Below, one piece after another: positions 1 through 9,993 of a stretch of 64,000 bases of DNA. The stretch spans positions 62,001 to 126,000 of the forward strand of contig NZ_JARXHX010000013.1 in the NCBI RefSeq assembly GCF_031127835.1. Direction: 5' to 3'. The position numbers and the translations under genes are program-made. The notes beneath the pieces were generated by a model. It made no database searches and was not told the origin of the DNA. It saw only the letters and a list, made by a program, of their open reading frames with translations. Position 1 is the first letter of the stretch. The number at the start of each line of letters is the position of its first letter. The DNA comes from Pelagicoccus sp. SDUM812002. Lineage in GTDB: Bacteria > Verrucomicrobiota > Verrucomicrobiia > Opitutales > Opitutaceae.

Positions 1-356
1 TCGCCCGCCGAGCCGTGACACGGCGTGCAGTAGATCTCGTAACGTTCCTCACCACGTTCCATAGCAGCTTGGGTCACTTCGATTGGGAAACCATTTCCGT
101 AAGCCTCACCGTTCTTGCCAGTCGCTCTGTAGGCATTTGGTTCAAAGGTACCGCGTGCGACCGTTCCAGAAACTGGCAAGCGATCCGTGCGACCATCCGA
201 AAAGAAGGCGCTCTCGTCCTGCGGCTGGTACTTCGGCATGTGGTCCATGTCATCGAAAATCTCGAGAGGACGCTTTGTCGTCTTTGTGCCTCGAAAGCCG
301 AGCACGCTTATCGCCGCGATTACGACGAATGCAAATATCAGGTATACGTAGCGCAT
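1..356 (-). CDS. actE: Alternative complex III cytochrome c subunit ActE (partial, C-terminus outside window)
   Basis: Periplasm-facing mono-haem cytochrome c subunit of the alternative complex III quinol oxidoreductase. About 118 residues are visible. They start MRYVYLIFAFVVIAA, an N-terminal membrane anchor or signal segment, and run to a CTPCHGS haem-binding motif at the window edge, so the rest of the cytochrome domain is missing here. The ATG at 356 is supported by GGAG seven to ten bases upstream and lies 4 bases after the actD stop, so the genes are translationally linked. The family assignment comes mainly from operon order (A-B-C-D-E) plus the haem motif. The gene is too short for many scans because the window truncates it. 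Confidence 0.85.
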   Translation of the reverse strand, partial: MRYVYLIFAFVVIAAISVLGFRGTKTTKRPLEIFDDMDHMPKYQPQDESAFFSDGRTDRLPVSGTVARGTFEPNAYRATGKNGEAYGNGFPIEVTQAAMERGEERYEIYCTPCHGSAG

Positions 357-360
357 CTCG

Positions 361-891
361 TTATTTCTCCATGTCGGAAACTTCTACCGGATGCAGCCCT
401 TCGATGAAGGAGCGCGTCTTGGCGTCGTCGTACTGAGGATCTTCGGACTCGATGTAGAGGAAGAATTTGTCGTCAGACATTTCTGCAATCTTCTCGGTCT
501 TGAGCGCCGAATGATAATGCATCGGCAACTTGTTGAGGATAAACATGCCTAGGATCGAAGCAAAGGCAGAGAAGAGGATGGTAAGCTCGTAGGATACCGG
601 GAAGGCAAAGTACGGGCTGAAGAGTGGCTTACCGCCGATAAGAATCGGGTAATTCACTGCGTTGGTGAAGTAGATCATGCTCATACCGGTAATGAAACCA
701 GCGGTACCGCCCACGATAGTGAAGCGAGGCACCCAAGAACGCTTAAGCCCCATCGCTCCGTCCATACCGTGAATCGGAAAAGGCGTGATCACGTCCCAGC
801 GCTTGAAGCCAGCGTCCCTCACCTTCTCGGCTGCGTGCATGATATCAGCCGGGGTGTCGAACTTTGCGAGAATTCCAAATTTGTCCGCCAT
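361..891 (-). CDS. actD: Alternative complex III membrane subunit ActD (DUF3341)
   Basis: A 176-residue DUF3341 protein, the two-helix membrane subunit of alternative complex III. A soluble N-terminal part (residues 1-55) contains the family-typical region ending in PFPIHGMDGAMGL. Two membrane segments follow, near residues 58-78 and 100-122, and then a cytoplasmic tail ending VEVSDMEK. It sits between actC (1 base away) and actE in the standard order. In known complexes ActD has no cofactor and packs against ActC. Length and context agree with the family. Confidence 0.93.
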   Translation of the reverse strand: MADKFGILAKFDTPADIMHAAEKVRDAGFKRWDVITPFPIHGMDGAMGLKRSWVPRFTIVGGTAGFITGMSMIYFTNAVNYPILIGGKPLFSPYFAFPVSYELTILFSAFASILGMFILNKLPMHYHSALKTEKIAEMSDDKFFLYIESEDPQYDDAKTRSFIEGLHPVEVSDMEK

Positions 892-892
892 T

Positions 893-2347
893 TTAGTTAT
901 TAACGTAGTCGCCGCTGCCGGCTTTGTGAGAGTGAACGTGGTGGGGATCAGCCTGAGGGGTGACTGCCTTGATCTCCGCCATCGCCATTAGAGGCACGAA
1001 GCGAAGGAATAGCAGGAACAGCACAGAGAAGAGACCAAAGGTTCCAAGGTAAGTAAAGATGTCCACTACTGTCGGAGAGTAGTAACCCCAGCTCGATGGA
1101 AGGAAGTCGCGAGACAGCGAAGTCACCGTAATAACGAAACGCTCGAACCACATGCCGACGTTAACGAAAAGGGAGATGACCCAAACGAGCGTCGTATTTT
1201 CGCGGATCTTTTTGAACCAGAAGAACTGCGGGGAGATAACGTTACATGAGATCATGATCCAGTAAGCCCACGCATAGTTACCGAAAGCTCGGTTCACGAA
1301 AGCGAAGATTTCGAAGTCGTTCGCGCCATAGGCCGCGATGAAGAACTCCATACCGTAAGCATATCCAACCATCGTACCGGTGGCCAAGATGATCTTGGTC
1401 ATACAGTCGATATGGTACTGGGTGATGAGGTCCTGCAGACCGTAGATAGCGCGCAGTGGCAGCATCAAAGTGATTACCATTCCAAAGCCGGAGAAGATCG
1501 CGCCCGCGACGAAGTACGGGGGGAAAATAGTGGTGTGCCAGCCTGGAACCAAGGAGATCGCGAAGTCGAAGGATACGATCGTATGAACGGAAAGCACGAG
1601 CGGCGTCGAGAGACCTGCTAGGATTAGGTAGAGCATTTCGTAGTTGCTCCAGTGGCGATTCGAGCCGCGCCAGCCCATAGCAACGATACCGTATGCGATC
1701 TTGCGGAACTTGGTCTTCGCACGGTCGCGAACGGTAGCGAAGTCGGGGATCAAACCGATGTACCAGAAAAGCACGGAAACCGTACCGTAAGTAGATACCG
1801 CGAACACGTCCCAAAGCAGCGCCGAACGGAAGTTCGGCCAGATGGCATTCGCGTTCGGAAACGGGAAAAGGTACCCCGGATATATCGCAAACCAAACACG
1901 TCCGACGTGAAAGACTGGAAACAAACCCGCGCAGACCACCGCGAAAATCGTCATCGCTTCCGCCGCACGGTTGATCGAGGTGCGCCACTTTTGCCTCAAA
2001 AGACAGAGAATCGCCGAGATCAGTGTACCCGCGTGACCAATACCGATCCAGAATACGAAGTTAACGATAGCCCAGCCCCAGTTGACGGGATTGGCCAGTC
2101 CCCACACACCGACACCCGTTACCGTAAGGTAAACAAGACCGATGAGCGTAAAGCTCGCGGTGCAGCAAGCGATGATGAAGCACACCCACCACCAAGTAGG
2201 AGTCTTCTCTTCGATGATACCGCAGATCTTTTCAGTGATCCAATTGAAGGAACGATCGTTCGCCACGCACGGCTGGCGTGGGATGTTGACTGGATTCACT
2301 TCATCGAGAATCGCTGGTCTCACTTCTTGAGAGTGTGAGCTAGACAT
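893..2347 (-). CDS. actC: Alternative complex III NrfD-like quinol-binding subunit ActC
   Basis: A 484-residue polytopic membrane protein of the NrfD/PsrC family, here the quinol-oxidising subunit ActC. At least ten hydrophobic segments are visible, beginning near residue 55 and ending around residue 455. The N-terminal 45 residues and the His-rich C-terminal tail (HHVHSHKAG) are polar. The start ATG overlaps the actB stop, and actD follows 1 base after its stop. The family transfers electrons from menaquinol to the Fe-S clusters of ActB. A second paralogue, ActF, is usual in this complex and may lie beyond the window edge. Confidence 0.94.
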   Translation of the reverse strand: MSSSHSQEVRPAILDEVNPVNIPRQPCVANDRSFNWITEKICGIIEEKTPTWWWVCFIIACCTASFTLIGLVYLTVTGVGVWGLANPVNWGWAIVNFVFWIGIGHAGTLISAILCLLRQKWRTSINRAAEAMTIFAVVCAGLFPVFHVGRVWFAIYPGYLFPFPNANAIWPNFRSALLWDVFAVSTYGTVSVLFWYIGLIPDFATVRDRAKTKFRKIAYGIVAMGWRGSNRHWSNYEMLYLILAGLSTPLVLSVHTIVSFDFAISLVPGWHTTIFPPYFVAGAIFSGFGMVITLMLPLRAIYGLQDLITQYHIDCMTKIILATGTMVGYAYGMEFFIAAYGANDFEIFAFVNRAFGNYAWAYWIMISCNVISPQFFWFKKIRENTTLVWVISLFVNVGMWFERFVITVTSLSRDFLPSSWGYYSPTVVDIFTYLGTFGLFSVLFLLFLRFVPLMAMAEIKAVTPQADPHHVHSHKAGSGDYVNN

Positions 2348-5300
2348 TAGTGGTGTCCTCCTTCGCTGTCAGAATGGGAGTCATGGGTAGCAGCTTCTTC
2401 GTGCAGCTCGCTAGATCCATGTTCGCCATGGGATCCGTGAGAAGCGTAATTGTATTCTACAGTAGAAAGCGGTTGGCTTTGATAATCGGGCATTTCCGGA
2501 TTCGGATTACGGACACGTCCCATAAATGTGGTACGTGGACGTGTGTTCAGGTAGCCAAGCAGCGAATACGAACGCTCGTTTTCTCGAAGTTGCGAAACAC
2601 GACTGTCAGCATCCCTAAGGTCTCCGAACACGATCGCATCTGTCGGGCAAGCCTGCTCGCAGGCGACCTTGATAACTCCATCGCGGACACGAACATCGTC
2701 GCCGGCACCCGCCTTAGCCTGTTGGGCGATCTTAGCTTGGTTAATGCGCTGAACACAAAAAGTACACTTCTCCATCACTCCGCGCATACGCACGGATACG
2801 TCCGGGTTCTGAGCCATCTGCACGAGCTCCGGCATGCCCTTTGGAGCGAGTGGCCCCATGTAGAGCTTATCGAGCTCGCGTTGCTGATAGTCGAAAAAGT
2901 TAAAACGACGTACTTTGTAAGGGCAGTTGTTCGCGCAGTAACGTGTACCGATACAACGGTTGTAAGCCATGGCGTTGAGGCCCTCTTCGTCGTGAACGGT
3001 TGCGTTGACAGGACAAACCGTCTCACACGGAGCGGTTTCGCAATGCATACAAGCGATCGGCTGGAGCGATACTTGAGGATCTTCGGGGATCTCGGTGTTG
3101 TCCGTAGAAGTGGATGAGAAGTATCGGTCGAGGCGGATCCAATGCATCTCACGCCCGCGTCGAACTTGGTCGCGACCGACGATTGGTATATTGTTCTCGC
3201 TCTGACATGCAATCACGCAGGAATTGCAACCCGTACAAACGTTTAGGTCGATGCTCATGCCCCACTGATGGGTACCTGTTAGGTCCGGATGCTCATAGAT
3301 CGAACCGCCACGAGGGGTTTCGGTGACCTTCTCTTGAGTCGACATCGTCTCCGCGACCTCGCCGTAAATAGCGGGCGAGTGCGACTCCATACCGAGTCGG
3401 TCGACGAATCCTGCATCCTTCTGGTAAGTTTCGAGATTAGCTTCGCGAACGATTGCCCTCCCTTCCATCGACCAGTGTTCCTGCGTGCTAGCAAGTTGGT
3501 ACTGGGCGCCAGTTAGAACGAGCGTCGCATTGGCAACAAAAGCAGATGCGGAACGGATCGCGTAGGCGCTGAAGCCGGATCCAGTGCCAACTCGGCCAGT
3601 CTTTGTACGACCGTATCCAAGTGGCAATACCACAGTGTAGTTGTCGAGACCGGGTTGGATGTGAATAGCTCCCGTGACTTCCCGACCATCCACAGTGATG
3701 GTGGCCACCGATGCAAACTGGCGACCATCGCGAACCTTATTGGGGTTCTTGCGAGCAACCTGGATCGCAGAATCCGACGCGACGATTCCCAAATCCTTGG
3801 CGAGAACTGGACTTATATTGATCGCATTGTCCCAAGTAAGCTTAGTCATTGGGTCCGGACATTCCTGCAACCAACCATTGTTGACGAAGCGTCCGTCGTC
3901 GACTGAGGCGTCGTTGAGGAACCGAATCTCAAGGCGTTCCTGAGTCGGAGCAGCCGGAGATTGATAGCCGTTTAGTAAATCCGCAACCTGGAGACCGGAT
4001 ACGTTGCTGTTGGAAACACTGTAGCCAGCGGAGAGGAAACCTTCGTTGAGGAAAGCATCGAAAGCTCGCTTGCCTGAATTTCCGTTCTCCGACTGGAAAG
4101 TCGAATAAACGAGGCTATAACCATCTGCATTCGCTTCACCTACCAAACGAGCAAGTACTTCGATTTCGGATACGCCGTCAAAAAGCGGCAGGATCATGGG
4201 TTGCTGCGCAACAAAATCGCCACCGTAGGTGCGTCCATCACCCCAAGCCTCGAGGAAGTGGGCTTGCGTGATATGGTAGCTGGCTTTTTCGGAAGTCTCG
4301 TCGGCGTAGTAACCAAGACGAACGACCTCCCCTACTTTCTCGAGCAGAGCTGCAAAATCGATTCCCGCTGGCGCGTTGTAAACGGGGTTACCGCTGAGAA
4401 CTACGAGCGAGTTGACAGAACCAGATTCGATGTTGGAGGCAAGATCCTGGATGGATACGCTCGCAGCGTTGTCAACCGCAACGAGAGAGACAGTTTTCTT
4501 CAGGTTGCCCAGCTTTTCGTTGACCAAGAGGCCAAGAGCGTGAGCTTCCGGAGAAAGGTGCTGACCTACGAAAACAAGACACTCGCCCTTGTGGGCTGAA
4601 AGGTCTTCCGCGCACTTGGCTGCCCATTCTTGGGTCGCCGGGTCTAGCTTGCCGGCAAGCGAGCTTAGCGTAGAATTGAGGGAGTTACCTTCTACGCCGA
4701 GGTCGAGTTCCAGAGCGACCGCTGCAAGGAAGGAAACCATCTGGCTAGAAGCAAGGCGCTTGCGGTGGTCCGCCATGGCTCCAGTGAGCGAGAAGTTGCT
4801 CTCCACAGAGTAGAGGCGGTTCATTTCATCTTTGCTGGAGCGGACACGGCGTCCATCAGCAAATTGCTTGGAGAACTGCACTGCTCCTTGCTCTTCGTCG
4901 AGGAAGTCCGCGTCTACCGCGAGGATGCGGGACGCATTGGTAAGGTCGTACTTCGGCTGAAGCGAATCATTGCCCGTTACTTTAGCCGCAGCGATACCTG
5001 CGTTGGTCGCATCGATCGCGTCATATTCTGCCCAAGTGGCTTCAGGGAAGGCGTCGAGGAAGGCTTTCTTGAGGCGGAGTCGCGTTGGCGAAGATGAGCT
5101 TTCAGCGAGAACTGCCACCCCCGAGCCGTTGGATGCGGAGTACTTCTTGTTAAGAGAAGCGAGCAGGTCGCTGACGTCCGCGTTGCTAATTTTAGCTGTG
5201 CCCTTGGTGTGAGCAGTCGCACGATCTGGATCGTAAAGATCTAGAATAGCAGCTTGGGCCTTGCGGGTCGTTCCGCCTCTGTATCCAGGATGATCGGCGT

Positions 5301-5676
5301 TACCTTCAACCTTGGTGGGGCGACCGGTGTGCGTCTCGATCAGAAGCGGAAGCGTTTCACCTCGAAGCGGGAAACCTGTAGCGTAATACAGAGCCTGACC
5401 AGGAACCTGGTGCTCGGGCATCTTCGAATGCGGGAGAATATGGGAATCCGGACGACGGCAACCCGCGAAACCGAGACCGCCGATTGCGAAGGAAGCCGCC
5501 ATGATCTTGAAGAAGTGGCGACGATCCACCTCGTTCATCTCGGAAGCTTCCGGTCCGAACTCGCGCTCTACTTGAGCGAGGAATTCGGGCGATTGCGACA
5601 GCTCGTCTAGGCTGCGCCAGTAGCGCGGGCCAGACAGTTCCGCTGATTCAGGGTGATTGTAAGGTGCGCGTTTCAT
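2347..5676 (-). CDS. actB: Alternative complex III Fe-S/molybdopterin-oxidoreductase-like subunit ActB
   Basis: An 1109-residue fusion typical of ActB. Near residue 50 is a twin-arginine export signal ([12 protein letters not shown]) followed by a hydrophobic stretch ending in GFAGC, a possible lipid-attachment cysteine. Residues from about 70 to 790 form the molybdopterin-oxidoreductase-like domain, which in this family lacks the metal cofactor. Residues 812-1010 carry four cysteine groups for Fe-S clusters: [35 protein letters not shown] and CTFC with CEQAC. The His/Ser-rich C-terminus is probably disordered. It overlaps actA by 4 bases and actC by 1 base. The protein should act on the periplasmic face, passing electrons from quinol to the haems. 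Confidence 0.95.
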   Translation of the reverse strand: MKRAPYNHPESAELSGPRYWRSLDELSQSPEFLAQVEREFGPEASEMNEVDRRHFFKIMAASFAIGGLGFAGCRRPDSHILPHSKMPEHQVPGQALYYATGFPLRGETLPLLIETHTGRPTKVEGNADHPGYRGGTTRKAQAAILDLYDPDRATAHTKGTAKISNADVSDLLASLNKKYSASNGSGVAVLAESSSSPTRLRLKKAFLDAFPEATWAEYDAIDATNAGIAAAKVTGNDSLQPKYDLTNASRILAVDADFLDEEQGAVQFSKQFADGRRVRSSKDEMNRLYSVESNFSLTGAMADHRKRLASSQMVSFLAAVALELDLGVEGNSLNSTLSSLAGKLDPATQEWAAKCAEDLSAHKGECLVFVGQHLSPEAHALGLLVNEKLGNLKKTVSLVAVDNAASVSIQDLASNIESGSVNSLVVLSGNPVYNAPAGIDFAALLEKVGEVVRLGYYADETSEKASYHITQAHFLEAWGDGRTYGGDFVAQQPMILPLFDGVSEIEVLARLVGEANADGYSLVYSTFQSENGNSGKRAFDAFLNEGFLSAGYSVSNSNVSGLQVADLLNGYQSPAAPTQERLEIRFLNDASVDDGRFVNNGWLQECPDPMTKLTWDNAINISPVLAKDLGIVASDSAIQVARKNPNKVRDGRQFASVATITVDGREVTGAIHIQPGLDNYTVVLPLGYGRTKTGRVGTGSGFSAYAIRSASAFVANATLVLTGAQYQLASTQEHWSMEGRAIVREANLETYQKDAGFVDRLGMESHSPAIYGEVAETMSTQEKVTETPRGGSIYEHPDLTGTHQWGMSIDLNVCTGCNSCVIACQSENNIPIVGRDQVRRGREMHWIRLDRYFSSTSTDNTEIPEDPQVSLQPIACMHCETAPCETVCPVNATVHDEEGLNAMAYNRCIGTRYCANNCPYKVRRFNFFDYQQRELDKLYMGPLAPKGMPELVQMAQNPDVSVRMRGVMEKCTFCVQRINQAKIAQQAKAGAGDDVRVRDGVIKVACEQACPTDAIVFGDLRDADSRVSQLRENERSYSLLGYLNTRPRTTFMGRVRNPNPEMPDYQSQPLSTVEYNYASHGSHGEHGSSELHEEAATHDSHSDSEGGHH

Positions 5677-6329
5677 CGATGGCAGCCTGTGCAGCTTTGA
5701 GGAGGAGTGATGTTGCGTTCGTCAACAAACTTGAGGCCGTCCTTGATTTGGCCCTGCTTGCCGCCTGGGTGTACCCAGTCGAGATTGTAGACTTGGTCTA
5801 CTGGACGTAGAACTTCTTCCGGATTACGGTGACAGTCGAGACACCAGCCCATGCTCATCGGCTCGGCGTGGGAAACGACTTCCATCTCGTTGACTTGGCC
5901 GTGGCACTCCACACAGGAGACGCCGCGGGTTACGTGAGCCTGGTGGCTGAAGTAAACATAGTCAGGGACTTGGTGGACGCGCTTCCAAGCGACAGGCTCG
6001 CCAGTAGCGTAGCTCTCTCGAATCGGAGCCAGAAGATCGCTGTCCGTCTTAATCATGCTGTGACACTTCATGCAAGTGTCCGCGGCAGGGATGTTGGCGA
6101 CGTCAGACTGGTCAACCTTATCGTGACAGTAACGGCAGTCGAGACCGAGCTCGCCGACGTGGAAACTGTGGTCGTATGGGACCGGCTGGGTTGGCTCGTA
6201 GCCAACTCGCACGTACTTCGGCGTCACATAATAGGTGATGCCGGCGAGGAGCGTAGTCACGAAGACGAAGACGAAAACAACGATCTTCAATGGCAACGCG
6301 TTCGACCACTTTGGAAACACTTTGGACAT
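5673..6329 (-). CDS. actA: Alternative complex III pentahaem cytochrome c subunit ActA
   Basis: A 218-residue membrane-anchored multihaem cytochrome. One membrane helix lies at residues 13-33, followed by a periplasmic part with five CxxCH haem sites (CRYCH, CMKCH, CVECH, CLDCH, CTGCH), the number expected for ActA. This is the first large gene of the operon and overlaps actB by ATGA. In the complex ActA receives electrons from ActB and hands them towards ActE or the terminal oxidase. Maturation requires a c-type cytochrome biogenesis system, which is not in this window. Confidence 0.95.
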   Translation of the reverse strand: MSKVFPKWSNALPLKIVVFVFVFVTTLLAGITYYVTPKYVRVGYEPTQPVPYDHSFHVGELGLDCRYCHDKVDQSDVANIPAADTCMKCHSMIKTDSDLLAPIRESYATGEPVAWKRVHQVPDYVYFSHQAHVTRGVSCVECHGQVNEMEVVSHAEPMSMGWCLDCHRNPEEVLRPVDQVYNLDWVHPGGKQGQIKDGLKFVDERNITPPQSCTGCHR

Positions 6330-6369
6330 AGCGGTAAAAGTTTAGCCGTTCCTGTCAGGGAAAAAGCAG

Positions 6370-6552
6370 TTAGGCGAAGCGCGAATCCTCTCGGTTTACA
6401 GAGCGAGGGTCTTGGCGCAGCTTGATAGTGGAAGCATTCGAAGGACTACCCTTCGCCTTGCTACCAGCGAGCAGCCTAGGCAATGCGACGACACCAGCCA
6501 CGACGGCGGCGATCGCAAGAAGAAATGATTTGCGGGAATTTTCGGAACTCAC
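6370..6552 (-). CDS. Small membrane protein upstream of actA, function unknown
   Basis: A 60-residue product with one hydrophobic segment (residues 10-28, LLAIAAVVAGVVALP) and a basic, polar C-terminal tail ending REDSRFA. The start is GTG with no convincing Shine-Dalgarno sequence. It lies 40 bases before actA in the same direction, so it is probably the first gene of the act transcript. I do not recognise a family. A role as an accessory or assembly factor for the complex is only suggested by position. The alternative is that this stretch is an untranslated leader, so confidence is moderate. Confidence 0.5.
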   Translation of the reverse strand: MSSENSRKSFLLAIAAVVAGVVALPRLLAGSKAKGSPSNASTIKLRQDPRSVNREDSRFA

Positions 6553-6646
6553 TGAGCAGAAGGTTAGGCGTTAGAGGAAACGGCAGTGAAAGAGCCGCGA
6601 ATCGAAAGGCAAATAAAATGTTGGCGACTTTAGTCCACCTACCAAG

Positions 6647-6691
6647 GGTTATTAGCTGAAGTGCATTCAATTAATTGCGCTTCTAATAACC
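6647..6691. repeat. Inverted repeat downstream of lolD and upstream of the act operon
   Basis: GGTTATTAG at 6647-6655 is matched by CTAATAACC at 6683-6691. The inner arms GAAGTGCA and TGCGCTTC can extend the stem with one wobble pair. No T-run follows on either strand, so it is not a classical intrinsic terminator. It may stabilise the 3' end of the lolC-lolD mRNA or serve as a protein-binding site before the act genes. Confidence 0.5.
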
Positions 6692-6711
6692 ATGAGTAGC
6701 ATAGATGCAAA

Positions 6712-7410
6712 TCAATCGACAAAAAGACCGTCCTCCATGCGCAATATCCGGTCGCATTTGGATGCGAGTTCCGGATTGTGCGTAACAATGAGCACCGCCT
6801 GTCTATATTCTTTGGCAAGACGCGTTAGCAGATCAAATACCATCATGGAATTCTTCACGTCGAGGTTTCCCGTCGGCTCATCGGCTAACAAAACGCTCGG
6901 GCGGTTCGCAAGAGAACGGGCGATGGCAACCCGCTGCTGCTCCCCTCCCGACAATTGAGAAGGGCGGCGATGGGTTTTGTCACCAAGGCCGACCTGTTGG
7001 AGCAGTTCGGTAGCGCGCACCAGCATCTCAGATTCCCTTAGTTGGCCGAGCTTTCGCATAGGCAGGACCACGTTTTCCAGAGCCGTGAACTCGGGCAATA
7101 AAAAGTGAAATTGGAAGACAAAACCGATGTGCTCGCACCGTACTCTGGTATGAGCTCCGTCCCGATCTAGCGGTACCCCCTCTCCGCAGACCGAAATATC
7201 CCCTCCATCCTGCCGATCCAATAAGCCGAGTAAGTAGAGGAGCGTACTCTTGCCGCAGCCCGACGGGCCAACTACCGCTGAGACCTCACCGCGTCGAAGC
7301 TCAAGGTCGACACCTTTCAGAACGTGCACGCGGGATTCCCCTTCCCCGAGGTGCTTGTGCAAACCGCGACAAGCCAAGGCGATTTCGGAGGATTGGGCAA
7401 CAACACTCAT
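6712..7410 (-). CDS. lolD: ABC transporter ATP-binding protein, LolD-like
   Basis: A 232-residue ATPase of the LolD/MacB class. Visible motifs are Walker A GPSGCGKST (residues 48-56), Q-loop Q100, signature LSGGEQQ (153-159) and Walker B VLLADEP (173-179). The reading frame stays open upstream, but the ATG at 7410 overlaps the stop of the permease gene by ATGA and gives the normal family length, so it is chosen. With its partner it probably extracts lipoproteins from the inner membrane or exports another substrate; MacB-type efflux cannot be excluded. It is the last gene before a 159-base gap and is in line with the type II secretion operon. Confidence 0.88.
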   Translation of the reverse strand: MSVVAQSSEIALACRGLHKHLGEGESRVHVLKGVDLELRRGEVSAVVGPSGCGKSTLLYLLGLLDRQDGGDISVCGEGVPLDRDGAHTRVRCEHIGFVFQFHFLLPEFTALENVVLPMRKLGQLRESEMLVRATELLQQVGLGDKTHRRPSQLSGGEQQRVAIARSLANRPSVLLADEPTGNLDVKNSMMVFDLLTRLAKEYRQAVLIVTHNPELASKCDRILRMEDGLFVD

Positions 7411-8660
7411 GTCGCCGTCCCCCGAATTACATCCCCTGGAATCAAGCGAGCTGCGCGGCGAGCCGGGGCCAAACTGGCAAAAAGCACAATCACCACCGCG
7501 GTTACGGCTGCCCAAAAGTAATGCATAGCCGACCACTCAACCACGTAGCTATCCGTCGAAAAAATACCTCTCACGCGAAGGGGCAGATTCGAGACTCCAA
7601 GGGTCACGCCTGCTCCCAAGGCGAACCCCAGAAATACGCCAAAGACTAGGACGATGCCACCTTGCCACAGGAAAATCGCCGAAATGTCCGCACGGCTATA
7701 GCCCATGGAACGCAAGATCGCGATCTCTCGGGTCTTCTCCATGACAATCATCACCAAGGTATTGAACATCCCGAGTCCCGAAATCAGGATGATCGTCGAA
7801 ACCGTAATCACCGCCGATACCTGCAAGGCCTTGAAAACGTCGAGCCAAACCTTTTCGCGATCTTGCCAAGGAGCAGCCGAATGCTGGACCAGGTTTTCAA
7901 TCACCACGGAGTCATACTCAGCTCGGTCGCGGTCGAACACGCTCACCTGAATAAACGTTACCCCATGCGGTCGACGCAACAGAGAGCGAGCTTGGTCCAA
8001 GTGCATGAAAACGCGGACGCGGTCTATGTCAGATACACCTGTTTCGTAAACCCCGCTCACCCGATACCTGCTTTGATCTCCCCTACTTTCTATTATAATA
8101 GAGTCGCCAACGCGCGCCTGCAGTCGGTCGGACAGCTTTCGCCCAATCAAAATACCCGTAGGCGACTGCCGAAATTCTTCGACACTCCCAAAAACGATCT
8201 GGTCTTCGAGGTCAGACACCGCGAGATGCTCGTTGAGCACGATCCCGTAGACTTGAGCCGACTCTGTGCGTAAAGGGCTCTGGACTTCGACCCTTCCTTT
8301 CAGCACCGACGAAGTCGCTGCCACATTCGGGATCGTACGCAAGGCGTCGATCACCCTCTCGGGATACTCTACTCCCTCCACGTAGCGACGGTTGCCGCGG
8401 TCCGCTACGAAAAACTTGGAATCCGCCCGGGTAGTGGACGCTGCCTCCATCTGGGCCAATGTCGTCTGAAACTTGTCCTCAATTCGAATAGCGCCATCCG
8501 TCCCCAAGATCGTCCGAATAAAAAACTCTTCGAACCCGCTCAGCTGGGCCTGGGTCACGATGAAGAAGCCGACCCCGAACGCGATGCCACAGAGACTCAT
8601 CAGCATCGATCGCTTTTTAGCCAACAGGAACCGGGTTGCTATTTGAATGTTCGGACTCAT
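7407..8660 (-). CDS. ABC transporter permease, LolC/LolE/MacB (FtsX) family
   Basis: A 417-residue permease. It has an N-terminal membrane helix (residues 18-38), a large periplasmic MacB-like domain (about 40-270), and three C-terminal helices in the FtsX domain (about 285-305, 335-360, 385-405). The architecture matches LolC/LolE. Only one such permease gene is present, as in bacteria whose single LolF-type subunit forms a homodimer. The stop overlaps the ATPase start, so the two are co-translated. It lies 62 bases downstream of gspF, and may be co-transcribed with the secretion genes. Confidence 0.85.
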   Translation of the reverse strand: MSPNIQIATRFLLAKKRSMLMSLCGIAFGVGFFIVTQAQLSGFEEFFIRTILGTDGAIRIEDKFQTTLAQMEAASTTRADSKFFVADRGNRRYVEGVEYPERVIDALRTIPNVAATSSVLKGRVEVQSPLRTESAQVYGIVLNEHLAVSDLEDQIVFGSVEEFRQSPTGILIGRKLSDRLQARVGDSIIIESRGDQSRYRVSGVYETGVSDIDRVRVFMHLDQARSLLRRPHGVTFIQVSVFDRDRAEYDSVVIENLVQHSAAPWQDREKVWLDVFKALQVSAVITVSTIILISGLGMFNTLVMIVMEKTREIAILRSMGYSRADISAIFLWQGGIVLVFGVFLGFALGAGVTLGVSNLPLRVRGIFSTDSYVVEWSAMHYFWAAVTAVVIVLFASLAPARRAARLIPGDVIRGTAT

Positions 8661-8722
8661 CGAGGGAAACGCGAAGAAAGGCGGATTTCCTCCTCTGCTT
8701 CAACTACAAGTTTACCACTCGT

Positions 8723-9973
8723 CTATCCGGACAAACTGCCACTGAGCTGGAAGACGGCAGAGATAATTCCCAGAGCTACCAATCCGACAAACAAGAACAC
8801 GAAGATCAAAACCCCAATCGAAACGACTCCGATGAAAGACTTGATCGCCCTGTCTACACGCTCTGAATACTGACGGGAAAGCTGCTTCAAGCCTGGTACT
8901 ACGTTACCTGTGTTTTCTCCTACGGTAAAAATGTCCAAAGCCATACCGTCGAGATAGCCGGTTCCCTTGAACGCATTGGAGAGCGAGGTACCTTCCGTCA
9001 CTTTTCCACGCGCATCCACAAAGCGCTGTCGCATAGCGTGGTTCGTCAACGAGCGCTCAGACATTTGCAAAGACTGCACCATCGTTATTCCGTTTTCCAA
9101 AAGGAGCGAGAGCACCTGAACCAGCCGCAACACTTGCACATCCCGCAAAAAGCTACCCAACACCGGAAGCCCCAAGATAATCTCATCGAAACGCACGCGA
9201 CCTGGCTTGGTTTTGCGCCAAGATAAAATCGCCGTAACGCCAAACACCGTCGCGATAATCACTATCCAACCGTAGCTCAGGGCAAAATCGGCCAATCCGA
9301 TCAGCAGCTTGGTCGACATCGGCAGATCCCCTCCCAATGACGCCAGCAAGCCCTCGATCTGCGGAAGCAGAAAAAAGAGAAACAACAGTACCAAGCCAAA
9401 GGCGACCACCATCAAGAATGAAGGATACGCCATCGCGGTGCTTAACTTGTTCTTGATCACCTTAGTTTCCTCAAGGTTCGCAACCAAGCGCCCAAGCACG
9501 TTGTTCAAGTTTCCCGTAGCTTCACCCGCTTCGATCAAGCTCACCATGCTATCGTCGAAAACCTCCGTCTGCTTACGGCACGCTTCCGACAACGAGCGGC
9601 CCTGCCGGACGTCATCCCAAAGTACATTAGCCAAACGTTTTTGCGACGGATCGTTAAGACGAGAGCTCATCAACTGCAGCGCGTCGCCTGCCTGAACACC
9701 ACAAGCGAGCAATTCCTTCAGAGTCGTGAGGAACGGCAAAGTGACATTGCTATCGAGCTTACCCGCTCTTGCTGAACGAGTGAGAGATGACAACCCGAAG
9801 CCATCGCCAGACTTGCTACCGCCCGCAGCCGAAGCTCCACTCTCCTTCACGGAAATCGGCCGAAGGCCTTGGGCACTGAGCTTGCGTACCACTAGCTTCC
9901 GAGAAGCGGCATCCATCTCGCCTCGAGTGGACAAGCCCGCGGCATCTCTAGCATTGTATTTAAAAATCGGCAC
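8723..9973 (-). CDS. gspF: Type II secretion system inner membrane protein GspF
   Basis: A 416-residue platform protein of the GspF/PilC family. The start MPIFKYNARDAAG is the conserved N-terminus. Two homologous GspF domains (about 78-200 and 280-400) flank hydrophobic segments near 180-205, 225-250 and 375-405. It anchors the assembly ATPase GspE and helps polymerise the pseudopilus. It lies 20 bases after gspE and ends the gsp gene run. Length is as expected for the family. Confidence 0.93.
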   Translation of the reverse strand: MPIFKYNARDAAGLSTRGEMDAASRKLVVRKLSAQGLRPISVKESGASAAGGSKSGDGFGLSSLTRSARAGKLDSNVTLPFLTTLKELLACGVQAGDALQLMSSRLNDPSQKRLANVLWDDVRQGRSLSEACRKQTEVFDDSMVSLIEAGEATGNLNNVLGRLVANLEETKVIKNKLSTAMAYPSFLMVVAFGLVLLFLFFLLPQIEGLLASLGGDLPMSTKLLIGLADFALSYGWIVIIATVFGVTAILSWRKTKPGRVRFDEIILGLPVLGSFLRDVQVLRLVQVLSLLLENGITMVQSLQMSERSLTNHAMRQRFVDARGKVTEGTSLSNAFKGTGYLDGMALDIFTVGENTGNVVPGLKQLSRQYSERVDRAIKSFIGVVSIGVLIFVFLFVGLVALGIISAVFQLSGSLSG

Positions 9974-9993
9974 GGGTCTTTAGCCAAAATTGC

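Noticed and set aside
1278-1988. A 236-codon frame inside actC
   Set aside because: It is a same-strand frame-shifted shadow of actC, with low-complexity Arg/Leu sequence and no recognisable domain.
6553-6711. Promoter boxes for the act operon
   Set aside because: No -35/-10 pair with acceptable spacing stood out; I leave it unannotated.
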